From: Odontocerum albicorne
Taxonomy: Eukaryota > Arthropoda > Insecta > Trichoptera > Odontoceridae
Direction of reading: 5' to 3'
DNA length: 64,000 bases
Assembly: GCA_949825065.1 (NCBI GenBank)
Contig: OX463849.1
Span: forward strand, 34,801,199-34,865,198
Both the position numbers and the translations under genes were made by a program. Positions 32,590 to 42,518 of the stretch are shown in pieces (within the stretch, counting starts at the first letter, position 1; each line of letters starts with the position of its first letter). The notes under the pieces were generated by a model, which searched no databases, was not told the origin of the DNA, and saw only the letters and a program-made list of their open reading frames with translations.

Positions 32590-33200
32590 TTGAGGCGTCT
32601 CATCTGTATCGGACATATGCGTTACCTAAAGTATATGATTTTATTTGTGTAATTTATGTATTCAAATTGTAGTTGATATATGTACCTATTGTTTTGAAAT
32701 TTCCTTATGCGTGACCTTCTCAATAATCAATATAAATAATCGAACAGCCCGTGCATGCAGAGAGCGCGCGGTACACATGGGTATCTAGCAAGTATATAGT
32801 AAGTCATACACGGGCGAATAAAGAGGCTTACGATAAGCGATGGGCTGCATATAAGGAATGAAAAATGAGCAAAATATATTCTCAGTTTCTTGAACGTCTA
32901 CTGTGTTTTATTTACGACAAACTTCTACCTGCTAAAGAGAAATCACTTCACCCTGCTACTTTTCACCGAAAACGCAAGAAGTAAACCGGAATCACCGAAT
33001 ATTGAGCGGCAGCCATCCACCTATTTTAGTCTTTATACCGGTGCTGTACACCTTCCTACAATGAGAATGATTTGTACGAATCACGATTAAACAATGGAGG
33101 GAGTGTAAAAATAGGTAAAACATTGTAAGATTTTTTCATTTAAGGCGTTCTCTGTACAGTTCTAATAATAATAAAATCACAATTTATACAACGCCGTTTA
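32590..33200. other. Unassigned, GC-richer patch
   Basis: 32740-33100 is more GC-rich (agcccgtgcatgcagagagc), with a gaataaag and a tataagg motif. It could be a decayed LTR or promoter-like segment, but I see no ends or target duplication. A 66-codon open frame at 32890 has no known domain. Confidence 0.3.
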
Positions 33201-33908
33201 GATAGCAGACTTGCCTCAAGGGCTAATTAACTCGATGTTCGAATCAGCTATTACTGACAGATAGCAGACTTACTTCAAGGGCGCATTAACTCGATGTTCG
33301 AACCAACTATTACTGACAGATAGCAGACTTGCCTCAAGGGCGCATTAACTCGATGTTCGAACCAACTATTACTGACAGATAGCAGACTTGGCTCAAAGGC
33401 TAATTAACTCGATGTTCGAATCAGCTATTACTGACAGATAGCAGACTTACTTCAAGGGCGCATTAACTCGATGTTCGAACCAACTATTACTGACAGATAG
33501 CAGACTTGCCTCAAGGGCGCATTAACTCGATGTTCGAACCAACTATTACTGACAGATAGCAGACTTGCCTCAAGGGCTAATTAACTCGATGTTCGAATCA
33601 GCTATTACTGACAGATAGCAGACTTACTTCAAGGGCGCATTAACTCGATGTTCGAACCAACTATTACTGACAGATAGCAGACTTGCCTCAAGGGCGCATT
33701 AACTCGATGTTCGAACCAACTATTACTGACAGATAGCAGACTTGCCTCAAGGGCGCATTAACTCGATGTTCGAACCAACTATTACTGACAGATAGCAGAC
33801 TTGCCTCAAGGGCGCATTAACTCGATGTTCGAACCAACTATTACTGACAGATAGCAGACTTGGCTCAAAGGCGCATTAACTCGTGTTCAAACCAACTATT
33901 ACTGACAA
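33201..33908. repeat. 59-bp satellite, 12 units, with higher-order A-B-C order
   Basis: gatagcagac occurs at 33201 and every 59 bp to 33850. Units fall into three types: A (ctaattaac, aatcagc), B (ttacttcaagggcgc, aaccaac) and C (ttgcctcaagggcgc, aaccaac). Their order is ABC, A'BC, ABC, CCC'. So a 177-bp trimer is repeated three times and then C units follow. Each unit has ATGTTCGAAC. The reversed unit aligns at roughly three quarters of positions with a dispersed repeat at 55.36-55.44 kb. Confidence 0.96.
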
Positions 33909-35404
33909 ATAAAAAAATTTAAATTACAATATGCATACCTATATATAATTTGAGAGTACAAAGGTGGCAACAGCCATTGGATTAGATACTTCCCTGAATC
34001 TGTTATGTTAAGAAAAACATATTTGATAAGAAAACCGCAGAAACCTTCGTAGAGCTTCCGATAAATGATAGTAATACGAATATGTTTCAAAAAAGTGACC
34101 AAAATATTACAGTTAAAAATCCATAGTTACGTGTAAGCACTGTTGTAGAATAGTCTCGAAAAGACAGTGACAGTAAAAAATATTTCCACACGTGGGATTT
34201 AAATCCACGACTTTCTTCAGGTCGGGAAATTTATCTTATTGTAAAAAAAATATTTGTCCTCCAATATTCAACCCCTTTCTTACAAAATTGTTCGCGGTTA
34301 TCAATATTAAATATGAATTTAATTAGTTTTTACTTTAAATAAATCTTTTTGTTCAAAATTCGCAAAAATTATATTCATTTGAAAACAATATATAAATCGC
34401 AAATTCTTAAAATCACTTATTTTCTACCCTTTTAAATTTTGTTAGTAAATATAATATATTCCTACAAACATCTAAGAAACACTCTCGATTATTATCTCAA
34501 TTCTCACAGCATCCATCAGAAAGCCACTGAAGCAAGTAATCGATTCCCAAACACCGTGATTTAATTGCGTGCGGTGGGCAGATTATATTTATATTTTATT
34601 TGAACATCAAAGTAACGGAGTTTTTTTCTGAAATTTATACTGCTAACAATGTTGGCAAGGGGTGAGTTATTAAAGTGTGTCAGTCAATTTATTCAATTTC
34701 TTTACAAGAAACAAAAGAAAATGTTTTTTTCATTGCTTTTCATCAAAATTCAATAAAAAAACATTATTTCCTTGCTTTTATGCATGATCATCTTCGGATG
34801 AGTGTTTTTAATACGCATTCTGTTTTTAAGATTAATCTAAATATATAAAACACCCTGAAGTTTGTCCCAGCTTTAAAAAATATAAAATTTAAAATGAGAT
34901 ATCACCCTTTATTATTTTCTCTTTTGTAAATAAAGAGAGACGCACGTTGTAATATAATAATTCAATTACATGATTAAAAAATATATTTTCGTCCTCGTTC
35001 TGATGTTGCGTTTAAAAAACCATAGTCGGAAATGAAAATTTTATTGTTTTTACATTCAGCTTTTAGTTGATGCGTCGGGGCGATATTTTATGTAAACAAT
35101 TGATAAAACACGGTTTTAAAGAAGTAATAAATAGTTGACCCAGTGAATGTTGTATATAAAATTACGTTTTATAACTGTTCAAAAATGTTATGAAAAAATA
35201 TGTTGAATTAAAATGATTCTTTCATAAGTTTGTGTTTTCAAAATGAGATATAAAAAATCCGGTATTTGCTTCATTTATTAAAATGCAAATCATTAAAAGC
35301 TATATTGGAGTCTAAAAGAAATAAAGTATTGCTAATACCATATATAAAACTAAACATTTTGATTTGTGCTCATCTCTTTATTATACACTCATACAATACA
35401 ACCT
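33909..35404. other. Long AT-rich spacer
   Basis: A SINE-head-like block in minus orientation may be at 34185-34250 (gggatttaaatccacgac). Otherwise no repeat, gene or structured island recognised across 1.5 kb. Confidence 0.35.
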
Positions 35405-35502
35405 GGTGGGTTTTATTGTCATGTTTGTTTATTTATTTGATTTGTTTTTTATTTGATTTGTTTTTTTAATTGATTTGTTTTTTATTTGATCTGTTTTTTT
35501 AT
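35405..35502. repeat. T-rich minisatellite (ttatttgatttgttttt)
   Basis: Four to five imperfect units of about 20-25 bp, e.g. atttgatttgttttttattt. Low-complexity slippage repeat. Confidence 0.8.
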
Positions 35503-35819
35503 AATTCATTATTTTGTGTGTATATTTTTACATAGTACATCTGGCAGGTTCATTTTAAAGAAAATTTCTTATTTCCAACCAGCTCATCTACGATACATCA
35601 AAATGTTTTAATTTGTGACAGATAATTTTTTTTATTAAAATAAATAAATTATTATTTTCTAACAATGATGATAGATGTAGAGTAAGAAATATTTAATTTC
35701 TCAAATTATCTCTTAAACGTTTATAAGGATGGTGTACATCTGAAAACTCTCAAAGAGAGAACCGCAAACGAATATATGTAGAATGTGGTATGGTATGTTG
35801 GTACGTACGCTTTTTGTGT

Positions 35820-36195
35820 GAATGAAAAAAAATGCTCCAGACAACACACCGCAGTATGGATAGGTGCATGCTAGGTTATACAAGAAGAGACCGCAAACGC
35901 AATGAGTGTATACGCGCTCAAATTAAAGATGACGATGTTATCGAAGTCGCAAAAATACTGAAATGGAAGTGGGATGGGCACGTCGCCCAAACAACGGACC
36001 ATCGTTGGACGTATGAACTAATCATGTGATACCTAATATGAAGAACTAGGCCGATAAAAAGACCGAAGGCACACTGGGCGGACGAAATGCGTAAGAAAGC
36101 AGCGATTATGTGGCAGCAATGCGCAAAAGACAGGATTTCTTGGAAACAACTTGGAAAGGCCTATATCCTGCAGTGGATGATTGTAGGCTAATGAC
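35820..36195 (+). pseudogene. LINE family B (lepidopteran RTE-like) ORF2 tail
   Basis: Plus strand reads QTTHRSMDRCMLGYTRRDRK, RNECIRAQIKDDDVIEVAKI and KWKWDGHVAQTTDHRWTYEL (35838-36025). This parallels 'QRAMERAMLG.SLRDR.RN..IR..T...D......KWQWAGH.AR..D.RW'. After a frameshift KRPKAHWADEMRKKAAIMW and QCAKDRISWKQLGKAYILQW (about 36060-36180) give the end, aligned to the copy at 16.8 kb. Dead through one frameshift and stops. Confidence 0.85.
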
Positions 36196-36945
36196 GATGA
36201 TGTTGCTGTATATAGGAGTCTTTCACCGTTCAGAGACGACATTGTAGAGCTTCATCAAATGATACAAGTTACCATTAGACTACCGACTATCCTGGATATA
36301 GGAAAAAAGAGTCTGCAAGTATTTGCATATTCACTTGAAAATATTTTCGTATATCAAAAATGAAATATATTTTATTATAAAATGGGACTCGGTCAATTTT
36401 TGCCATATAAAAACGTAATTTTGTACAACAACGTCTTATTTATGTAAAATAATTCAATAGTCTCGGGGGTTTGACGAGGGTAGACTAAGGGATAAAGGGT
36501 AAGGCAATGCATATCAATGATCGATCGGCCGAAAGATAAACGATTTGTTGGCAAATCTGCAAACCGTAACGAATTGTCGCGAATTCCGTTCGGTCGTTAA
36601 ACGACGACCGCGTGCACTGTTATAATACAACGCGGATAAAAAATATGTATAAAAAATACTGAACTTTTTCGTTCCCTTGTTTGAGTGATGGTTATTCCCT
36701 TAAGAGAAATAAGATGGTAGAAGAAAGGGTGAGAATATATTATATTTCGGTTACAGAAACTTGAAAGTATTTCGTACGCATGCCAATCATTATTTAATGA
36801 TATTTAAAAAAAAAGATTTTATAAAAACCACCATGGATTACAAAAAACTATACGGAGTTCTTATATATATTGAACACCATAATGTAGAATTAAAATTTGC
36901 CGATATTGTTGCCTTTTTCGAACAACTAGTGAAATATTTACTAGT
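36196..36945. other. Spacer with a GC-richer island
   Basis: 36455-36640 has lower AT content with CpGs and a GATA site (aaagataaacg) but no recognised repeat; see findings. The rest is AT-rich. Confidence 0.35.
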
Positions 36946-36949
36946 GGTT

Positions 36950-37130
36950 GATAACTTGTTTGGAGTTTCGGTCCGATGGTAGGACACCTTACTCCTTCAT
37001 CGGATAAGTTCTGACTGTTTTGATATTTTGGAAATTTTGGATCTTTTTAGGAGTCGGGAAAGGATAGGTTTGTGGTAAATGTTTTGATTTTATGAATGAT
37101 TATGAGAAATTATAAAACGATTAAATACAT
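36950..37130 (+). mobile_element. SINE type 2 (copy 2)
   Basis: Closely matches 9570-9760 with the same endpoints: TTTCGGTCCGATGGTAGGAC, ccttactccttcatcggata, gtcgggaaaggata and an A-rich ataaaacgattaaata end. It lies just beyond the 3' end of the intact Jockey element. Confidence 0.72.
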
Positions 37131-37187
37131 AAATAAATGTGATAGTATATACATAATATTACATAAGAATATACATTTAGTTGTGTC

Positions 37188-37307
37188 GTCACACACGAAT
37201 ATATTGAATGGGTGAAAAATAATGGTTATGAATAAAATATAGTACGAAAGTGAATATAGTATGTATATATATATAGGTAATTAAGTGGATAAGGAGACGT
37301 GTGTGAC
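37188..37307 (-). promoter_or_regulatory. 3' untranslated hairpin of the Jockey element
   Basis: gtcacacacg (37188-37197) is the exact reverse complement of cgtgtgtgac (37298-37307), giving a 10-bp stem with a 100-nt loop downstream of ORF2. An AATAAA lies on the minus strand at about 37338-37343. A 3' structure recognised by the element's RT is possible but unproven. Confidence 0.5.
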
Positions 37308-37365
37308 TTATATAAATATATTAAAAATGTAAAAAATGTTTATTGAAGGTGGTAAATGCGGTTGC

Positions 37366-40173
37366 CTAAGGGGGTAAACTGTCTTGCGGAGGAGCTGTCG
37401 ATGAAGGGGTGTCCAGAGTGACGATCGGTGGGTCATTTGGGGGGGTGATTACGGTTAAGGAGTGGGGGTTCGGAGGGGCGTTTCGTAATATTGATTTCGG
37501 GCGAGTGTGTCTGAATCTGGTGTTGGCGCTGTAGTTATCTAAGGATTTTATGATTGGGTTGGGATGACAGGATACAGAGCTGTAAAACCTCTCGGCCAGA
37601 GCGCGCATATGTTCGGGGATGGTATGTAGTTTGATATCCGCGTGGAGTCTAGAGTTACGTACTATGTAGGGTGCTTTTAAGATTATGCGGAGGGCTTTGT
37701 TTTGAATGACTTGAATGTGATGTAGAGTTGATTTCTTCGCGTGGCCCCAGACCGGAAGGGCGTAAGTCAGTTGAGGTCTGATGATCGCTTTATAGAGATG
37801 GAGTTTAGTGCGCGGGCTCAGTTTGCTGTGTTTGCAGATCAAGGGATATAATGATTTGAGTGTTCCGTGAGCTTTTGATTTTATATTATGGGCGTGTTTG
37901 TACCACGAGAGTTTACTATCCAAGGTGAGGCCTAAGTATTTCACGTGTTTCGTCCATGGGACGCTCTGGCCGAAGAGTTTAAGAGTTCTGACGGGTTCGA
38001 TATATCTGCGTGAGAAGCGGACAGCGGTGCTTTTGGTAGGATTAATTTTGATCTTCCATTTGGTGCACCAGCGCTCCAAAATGGGAATGAAGTCTTGCAG
38101 TCTATCGTGGGAATCGGACTCATATTTCGATGAAGAGAGGAAGGCTGTGTCGTCAGCGTATTGCGCGGTGATACAATGTGTGCGTGAAAATTGAGGCATA
38201 TCGCTCGTGTATATGTTATACAGGATAGGGGACAGCAGTGCACCTTGGGGTACTCCTGCCAGAATGGGGCGTGGGGATGAGTTTATGCCGTCTATTTTGA
38301 CGGAGAAGGAGCGATTTTCGAGGAATGATGCGATGATTTGCACTAGTCTGAGGGGAATACCTGACTTGTGCAGTTTGAATATGAGTCCGTTATGCCAGAC
38401 TGTGTCGAAGGCTTTCGCCACGTCTAGTGAAAGGAGGGTCGTGAGGCCTTTGGCTCTGAAGGATTTGATTATGTGTTCTACAACGCGAAGAAGCTGATGG
38501 CTGGTAGAGTGTAATGGCCTAAATCCGTGTTGCGAATCTGGGATGATGTTGCGTGAGTAAGTTTCGGTGGAGAGACGTTCGAGGATTAATTTCTCGAGCA
38601 CTTTACCTAGAGTCGGGAGCAGGCTGATCGGTCTGTGACTTTCGGGGATAATGTGGCTTTTACCCGGTTTGGGGAACATGATGACGTCGGCGTTTTTGAA
38701 AGGGGTCGGAAAGAATTTATGTCGAAGGCAGGCATTGTAGATGGCAGTAAGGGCGTAAATGGCTTTTTTCGGGAGTTTTTTCAAGGTGAGATTATTGATT
38801 TTATCGGGGCCGGGTGCTTTTTTATTAATGAGATTTTTAATGATAGATTGTATTTCTATCGGTGAGAAGAAGTCTGTGGTGGGGGGGGTTTGCTCATTTA
38901 ATATGTCGACGACTGCATTGTCGACCATTATTGAGTGAGAGGGGTCAGAGAGGTCTGCATTAGGCGAGAATATGTTTGCTAGAGAGTCAGCAAAGGTCTC
39001 TGCGCGGTCGCGAGCAGAGAAAGCGGGGCCATTTGGTCCTTGAAGAGAGCTGGGTCGGGAGGGCGTATTTCTAAGGCAGCGCGTTAATTTCCATTTGAGT
39101 CTATCATTATATTCGAGGGACTCGACGAAGTCTGACCATTTGTCATTGCGGAGTTGCTGTAGGAGGTGTTTGATTTTTTTGACTAGTCTGTTGTAGTCGG
39201 TCTTATAAGAGGGGACAGCTGTGTTTTGCCACAGTTTTCTGGCTTTGTTTTTTTCCATAATCAGTATTTTGATATGTGAAGGAAGGGGAAGTTCGGGTTT
39301 ATCGGCTGGTCTCTCTTTTGAAGAGGATGTGAGAGCGGATTTGATGGTGGCTGTGAAGTCATTTATAGCGGCGTCTATGGAGTTCGTGTCGGGGAAAGTT
39401 GTCGGTATTTTGATGCTGCTGTCAACGTTAATAGCGAAATCGCTCCACGAGGTGATGTGTCGCGGAGGGGCCGATGGCAAGAAGGGTGGGAAGCCATCCG
39501 TCAGTAGAAGTAATACCGGGTAGTGATCGGATTGAAGTTGGTGAACAGTCGTGAGATCTGTTTGATAGGGAATGTCGTTATGGACTATGATGTCGATGAC
39601 ATCGGGGCGATGATTGTCTCTTAGTGGATAGATGGTGGGAGACGTGGGTCCTTCCACGAAGTATCTTTTGCGGGAGGAGATTTCATCGAGTATTCTGCCG
39701 TGAGTGTTGGGAGTGCGGCTGTGCCAGAAGTGGTGTTTAGCATTTAGATCTCCCGCCATGATGGTGGGGATATTGTCTGCGAGGAATGAGTCAAGTTCAG
39801 ACTCGACAAGTGGGGAGGTTGGTGGAAGATAAGTCGCGCAAAGTTTAAGGGGGCCGTGATTGGCGGTGTTCACCACTACGCATGTGGATTCTATGTTAAC
39901 GGTGGAAGGGGAGGGGATGTGGCAGTGGTCTATTGTGCTTTTGATGAGAGTTGCGGTGCCGCCTTTTCTGCCGATGAGGCGGTCGTCTCTGTAGCAGTAG
40001 TAGTTACGGATGCTGTAACGGTAGCTCGGTTTGAGATGCGTTTCCGTTATCAGCAACACGTCCAGGTTGTGCTCGAGGAGGAAATCCTCGACCTCGTGTT
40101 TGTGTGTTCTGAGGGAACCGTTTGCGTTCCAGAACGCGGCGGATATGTGTGATGGTTTATAGGTGCGAGCCAT
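37366..40173 (-). CDS. Jockey ORF2: endonuclease-reverse transcriptase (935 aa)
   Basis: The enzyme nicks the target and primes reverse transcription of its own RNA. N-terminal apurinic-type endonuclease, residues about 8-225: FWNANG with N16, TETH with E44, AGDLNAKHHFW (D142, N144), DVIDI (D191, D194) and SDHYPV (D216, H217), all expected catalytic residues. RT, about 440-720: APGPDKIN, HRPISLLPTLGK, QHGFRPLHST, DVAKAFD (D584, D590), AGVPQGALLSPILYN and YADD (672-675). C-terminal region VKYLGLTLDSKLSW to LTYALPVWG as in Jockey/BS elements; no RNase H seen. The ATG lies inside the end of ORF1 (17-nt overlap, +1 frame), suggesting coupled translation. Length is normal for Jockey ORF2. No stops or frameshifts. 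Confidence 0.96.
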   Translation of the reverse strand: MARTYKPSHISAAFWNANGSLRTHKHEVEDFLLEHNLDVLLITETHLKPSYRYSIRNYYCYRDDRLIGRKGGTATLIKSTIDHCHIPSPSTVNIESTCVVVNTANHGPLKLCATYLPPTSPLVESELDSFLADNIPTIMAGDLNAKHHFWHSRTPNTHGRILDEISSRKRYFVEGPTSPTIYPLRDNHRPDVIDIIVHNDIPYQTDLTTVHQLQSDHYPVLLLLTDGFPPFLPSAPPRHITSWSDFAINVDSSIKIPTTFPDTNSIDAAINDFTATIKSALTSSSKERPADKPELPLPSHIKILIMEKNKARKLWQNTAVPSYKTDYNRLVKKIKHLLQQLRNDKWSDFVESLEYNDRLKWKLTRCLRNTPSRPSSLQGPNGPAFSARDRAETFADSLANIFSPNADLSDPSHSIMVDNAVVDILNEQTPPTTDFFSPIEIQSIIKNLINKKAPGPDKINNLTLKKLPKKAIYALTAIYNACLRHKFFPTPFKNADVIMFPKPGKSHIIPESHRPISLLPTLGKVLEKLILERLSTETYSRNIIPDSQHGFRPLHSTSHQLLRVVEHIIKSFRAKGLTTLLSLDVAKAFDTVWHNGLIFKLHKSGIPLRLVQIIASFLENRSFSVKIDGINSSPRPILAGVPQGALLSPILYNIYTSDMPQFSRTHCITAQYADDTAFLSSSKYESDSHDRLQDFIPILERWCTKWKIKINPTKSTAVRFSRRYIEPVRTLKLFGQSVPWTKHVKYLGLTLDSKLSWYKHAHNIKSKAHGTLKSLYPLICKHSKLSPRTKLHLYKAIIRPQLTYALPVWGHAKKSTLHHIQVIQNKALRIILKAPYIVRNSRLHADIKLHTIPEHMRALAERFYSSVSCHPNPIIKSLDNYSANTRFRHTRPKSILRNAPPNPHSLTVITPPNDPPIVTLDTPSSTAPPQDSLPP

Positions 40174-41818
40174 GTTCTTGGATGTAGTTGAGGAGATTCA
40201 TGGCTTCGGTGATGGCTGATTTTAAATTGTTCAGAATGAGATCGCGATTTGGGGGGGGGGCGACGGGCGAAGTGTAATTTTGAGGTGTAGATGACGATAA
40301 TAGGGGGCGGCGAGTTGCGATGTTCGCATATGACGCGAAGGAAGTGACCGGTTTCGATGCACTCTGGGGGACGTTGGGGAATCGCCGTGTGGCGTTGTTT
40401 GCCGAGGGGGCGTTCGAAAGGGGGCGTTCGGGGGCGTTGGTAGAGGGGCGTTGGTAGATGCCATCCATGAGGGGGCGTAAGGGCTGCGGGGTCTGGAAGT
40501 GGTGTTGGGGAGCGATTGAAGGGAGGTTGCTCTTAGGGAAGCGTGGGCAGCCTCTGTAGTTGGCCGTGTGTGGGCCTCCGCAGTTACAGCAGGTGGCGGG
40601 AGTGTCCGCGGACTTCCTGCATTCGGATGTGTGATGGGTTCTACCGCATTTCACACAGTTGGCTGGGGCGTGGCAGTTGCCGGCGGAATGGGCGAACTGT
40701 TGGCATCGATGACACTGGCCCATGCCTTTGCGCTTGTTCAGCTCCTCCACTGTGACTCGAATATCGAGTACACCGTGGAGTTCGGTGAAGATGCGCTTTG
40801 CGGCAGAGTCCCGTGTCATCTTCACGATGACCATGGGGAGTTCCACTCGATTACGGTTTTTCATGCGGTACACGTTCTGTACCGGGTAATCGAGGGATTT
40901 GAGCTCTGTCATTATGTCCTCGACGCTGATAGGGGTCGGTAGGCCACGAATGACGGCTAACAGGGGCTTCTCGTTCTCCAGGTGGAAGGAGTGGTATGGG
41001 ATGGCGAGAGAGTCGGTGATGTGGACGAGGGAGCGGTAAGCCTCGACGGTTTCAGTGGAGATTTTTAAATCTCCGTTGGGCTGAACCTTCGAGGTGAAGT
41101 TGATGTTTTGGGACCTGAGTTTGGCTCTCAGGTCTCCGTATTTGTCGGAATTGTGAAGAACGATGGGGGGGATGCGGTCTTTTTTGACCGGAAGTAGAGG
41201 TCGTACGACTGTAATTGAAGGTGGGGCGGGAGCAGCGGGAAGAGGAGGGCTGAGTGGGCCTCTCATCCTTTTGTTTGTTTGGGTCGCGGTGGCATCATCT
41301 GATTTCGGGTTAGACTGGGGACGAACGAGGGGGGGGCTTACTTGAGATTGGAGAGCCCTTTTTCGATTTTTGGCAAAAGATTGCCACTCCATATCTGGAG
41401 TATCAGGGATGGTGATTGTTGGTGGGGGATCCATAGTGACAGAGGAGCGCGGCGGTGTTGGGAGTGAGACAGTTGGCGAGACAGTGGGTGAAACTGGTGA
41501 GGGGTTTATGGCCGAGATCGAGGCCTCACCTTTTTTGACGAGCTTGCGAAGAAGTTTCATTAACTTCATCGTAACTCTTTTGGATGTGTTCTCCATATTG
41601 AAGAGCTCGATGGCTTCCTCGAAAGTGGAGATGGTTAAATCAGGGGATGTTGAGCGGACCGGAGACATAGCGGGCGATGGTGTAGGCGAGGCCACAGGGA
41701 CGAAAGCGGGTGTTACTGGTGAAGTTTTTCTGACGATGATACGTGGGGTTGTGATGAAGAAGTCCGACTTGGCGGACTTGACGGGCTTGATGGGCTTGAT
41801 GGGCTTGACGGTCTTCAT
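40157..41818 (-). CDS. Jockey ORF1: gag-like nucleic-acid-binding protein (553 aa)
   Basis: Binds element RNA and forms the ribonucleoprotein. A Lys/Pro repeat start (MKTVKPIKPIKPVK), a Pro/Ser/Thr-rich disordered region to about residue 210, a folded region about 225-360 resembling the PRE_C2HC-type domain found before zinc knuckles in insect gags (LLAVIRGLPTPISVEDIMTE), then three knuckles: C369-C372-H377-C382 (CX2CX4HX4C), C388-C391-H395-C400 (CX2CX3HX4C) and C410-C413-H417-C424 (CX2CX3HX6C). This trio is the usual arrangement in Jockey/I/R1-type gags. The tail is Pro/Asn-rich. The ATG sits in the context aacaaccATGa. It ends 16 nt beyond the ORF2 ATG. Confidence 0.94.
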   Translation of the reverse strand: MKTVKPIKPIKPVKSAKSDFFITTPRIIVRKTSPVTPAFVPVASPTPSPAMSPVRSTSPDLTISTFEEAIELFNMENTSKRVTMKLMKLLRKLVKKGEASISAINPSPVSPTVSPTVSLPTPPRSSVTMDPPPTITIPDTPDMEWQSFAKNRKRALQSQVSPPLVRPQSNPKSDDATATQTNKRMRGPLSPPLPAAPAPPSITVVRPLLPVKKDRIPPIVLHNSDKYGDLRAKLRSQNINFTSKVQPNGDLKISTETVEAYRSLVHITDSLAIPYHSFHLENEKPLLAVIRGLPTPISVEDIMTELKSLDYPVQNVYRMKNRNRVELPMVIVKMTRDSAAKRIFTELHGVLDIRVTVEELNKRKGMGQCHRCQQFAHSAGNCHAPANCVKCGRTHHTSECRKSADTPATCCNCGGPHTANYRGCPRFPKSNLPSIAPQHHFQTPQPLRPLMDGIYQRPSTNAPERPLSNAPSANNATRRFPNVPQSASKPVTSFASYANIATRRPLLSSSTPQNYTSPVAPPPNRDLILNNLKSAITEAMNLLNYIQEHGSHL

Positions 41819-42480
41819 GGTTGTTTAGGCGGAAAAACCAGTAAAAGAAGAATAACGGTAGAAGTAAATGTAAATGTATAAGTGGCTGTGGAGAAAGTAT
41901 AGGTTAGTTATAATAATAATAAGAGAGATGAACAAATAAATAAATGATAGATAAGGTTATGAAGGGTGATGTGAATGAATGAATGAAGTATGGGATGAAG
42001 ATAGGATGGGAAGAGTTGCCGACCTTATTCAGATTTGCAACTCCGGCCGAGGAGTGGAAAGGAGTGAGAAGGACAGAACAGTCAGTAGCTTACTTGACGA
42101 AGAAGAAGACGACTGGCATGGACCGGAACTCGAAATAAATTATTTCACTTGTAACTTTTTTGGAGGCCTGCTCCTTAAACAACGCGAGCAAAGTTAAACA
42201 CTGGTGGCCGTGACGAGGAAATTGTTCATGCGCAAGCGCGGTTGATGACGTCACTTGGTGTGACGAGCGTGGGCGAAATGCGAAGCTTCGGTGAAGATGA
42301 CACTGATTGCGACTGCGCGCGAGCACTATGTTCGGTGACAAACGGGCGTAGGCGACACTGCGAGCGCACAATTGGCGGGACGCGGGCTGATACGGTTGTA
42401 TCTATCTATCGGAACGAACTGTGGAGAGAGCGCGTATGTTTGCGGGTAAAGGCGACTGCTCCAGAGCAGGTCCGTGACTG
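41819..42480 (-). promoter_or_regulatory. Jockey 5' untranslated/promoter region
   Basis: GC- and CpG-rich minus-strand leader upstream of ORF1. Jockey elements carry an internal RNA polymerase II promoter at their 5' end, so a promoter is expected here. The exact first base is not determinable; the GC-rich sequence ends near 42480 where AT-rich mariner-like DNA starts. Open frames in this leader are short and without domains. Confidence 0.55.
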
Positions 42481-42518
42481 GAATGTGAAATATTTACATT
42501 TGATCTCTTTATACCATA

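Larger units (their letters stand above)
37185..42480 (-). mobile_element. Intact Jockey-clade non-LTR retrotransposon
   Basis: About 5.3 kb with markedly higher GC than the flanks. Order on the minus strand: GC-rich 5' untranslated region (about 42480-41819), ORF1, ORF2, AT-rich 3' untranslated region. Both ORFs are open and all catalytic motifs are present. The outer ends are estimated: the 5' end from the composition change near 42480, the 3' end after a 10-bp hairpin pair at 37188-37197 and 37298-37307. I see no poly(A) run or target duplication, so 50-200 bp errors are possible. Confidence 0.88.

Noticed and set aside
32690..33100. A further LTR or promoter
   Set aside because: Polyadenylation- and TATA-like motifs are present but in the wrong order, with no terminal repeats or target duplication.
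36950..37130. This block as the 3' untranslated end of the intact Jockey
   Set aside because: The same 180 bp occurs alone at 9.57 kb with identical endpoints, reads as a short element with Pol III-like boxes on the plus strand, and its A-rich end is on the opposite side from that expected for the Jockey tail.
40231..41828. Long plus-strand open frames opposite Jockey ORF1 and ORF2
   Set aside because: They are antisense shadows of the GC-rich, strongly coding minus-strand ORFs and show no protein family features.
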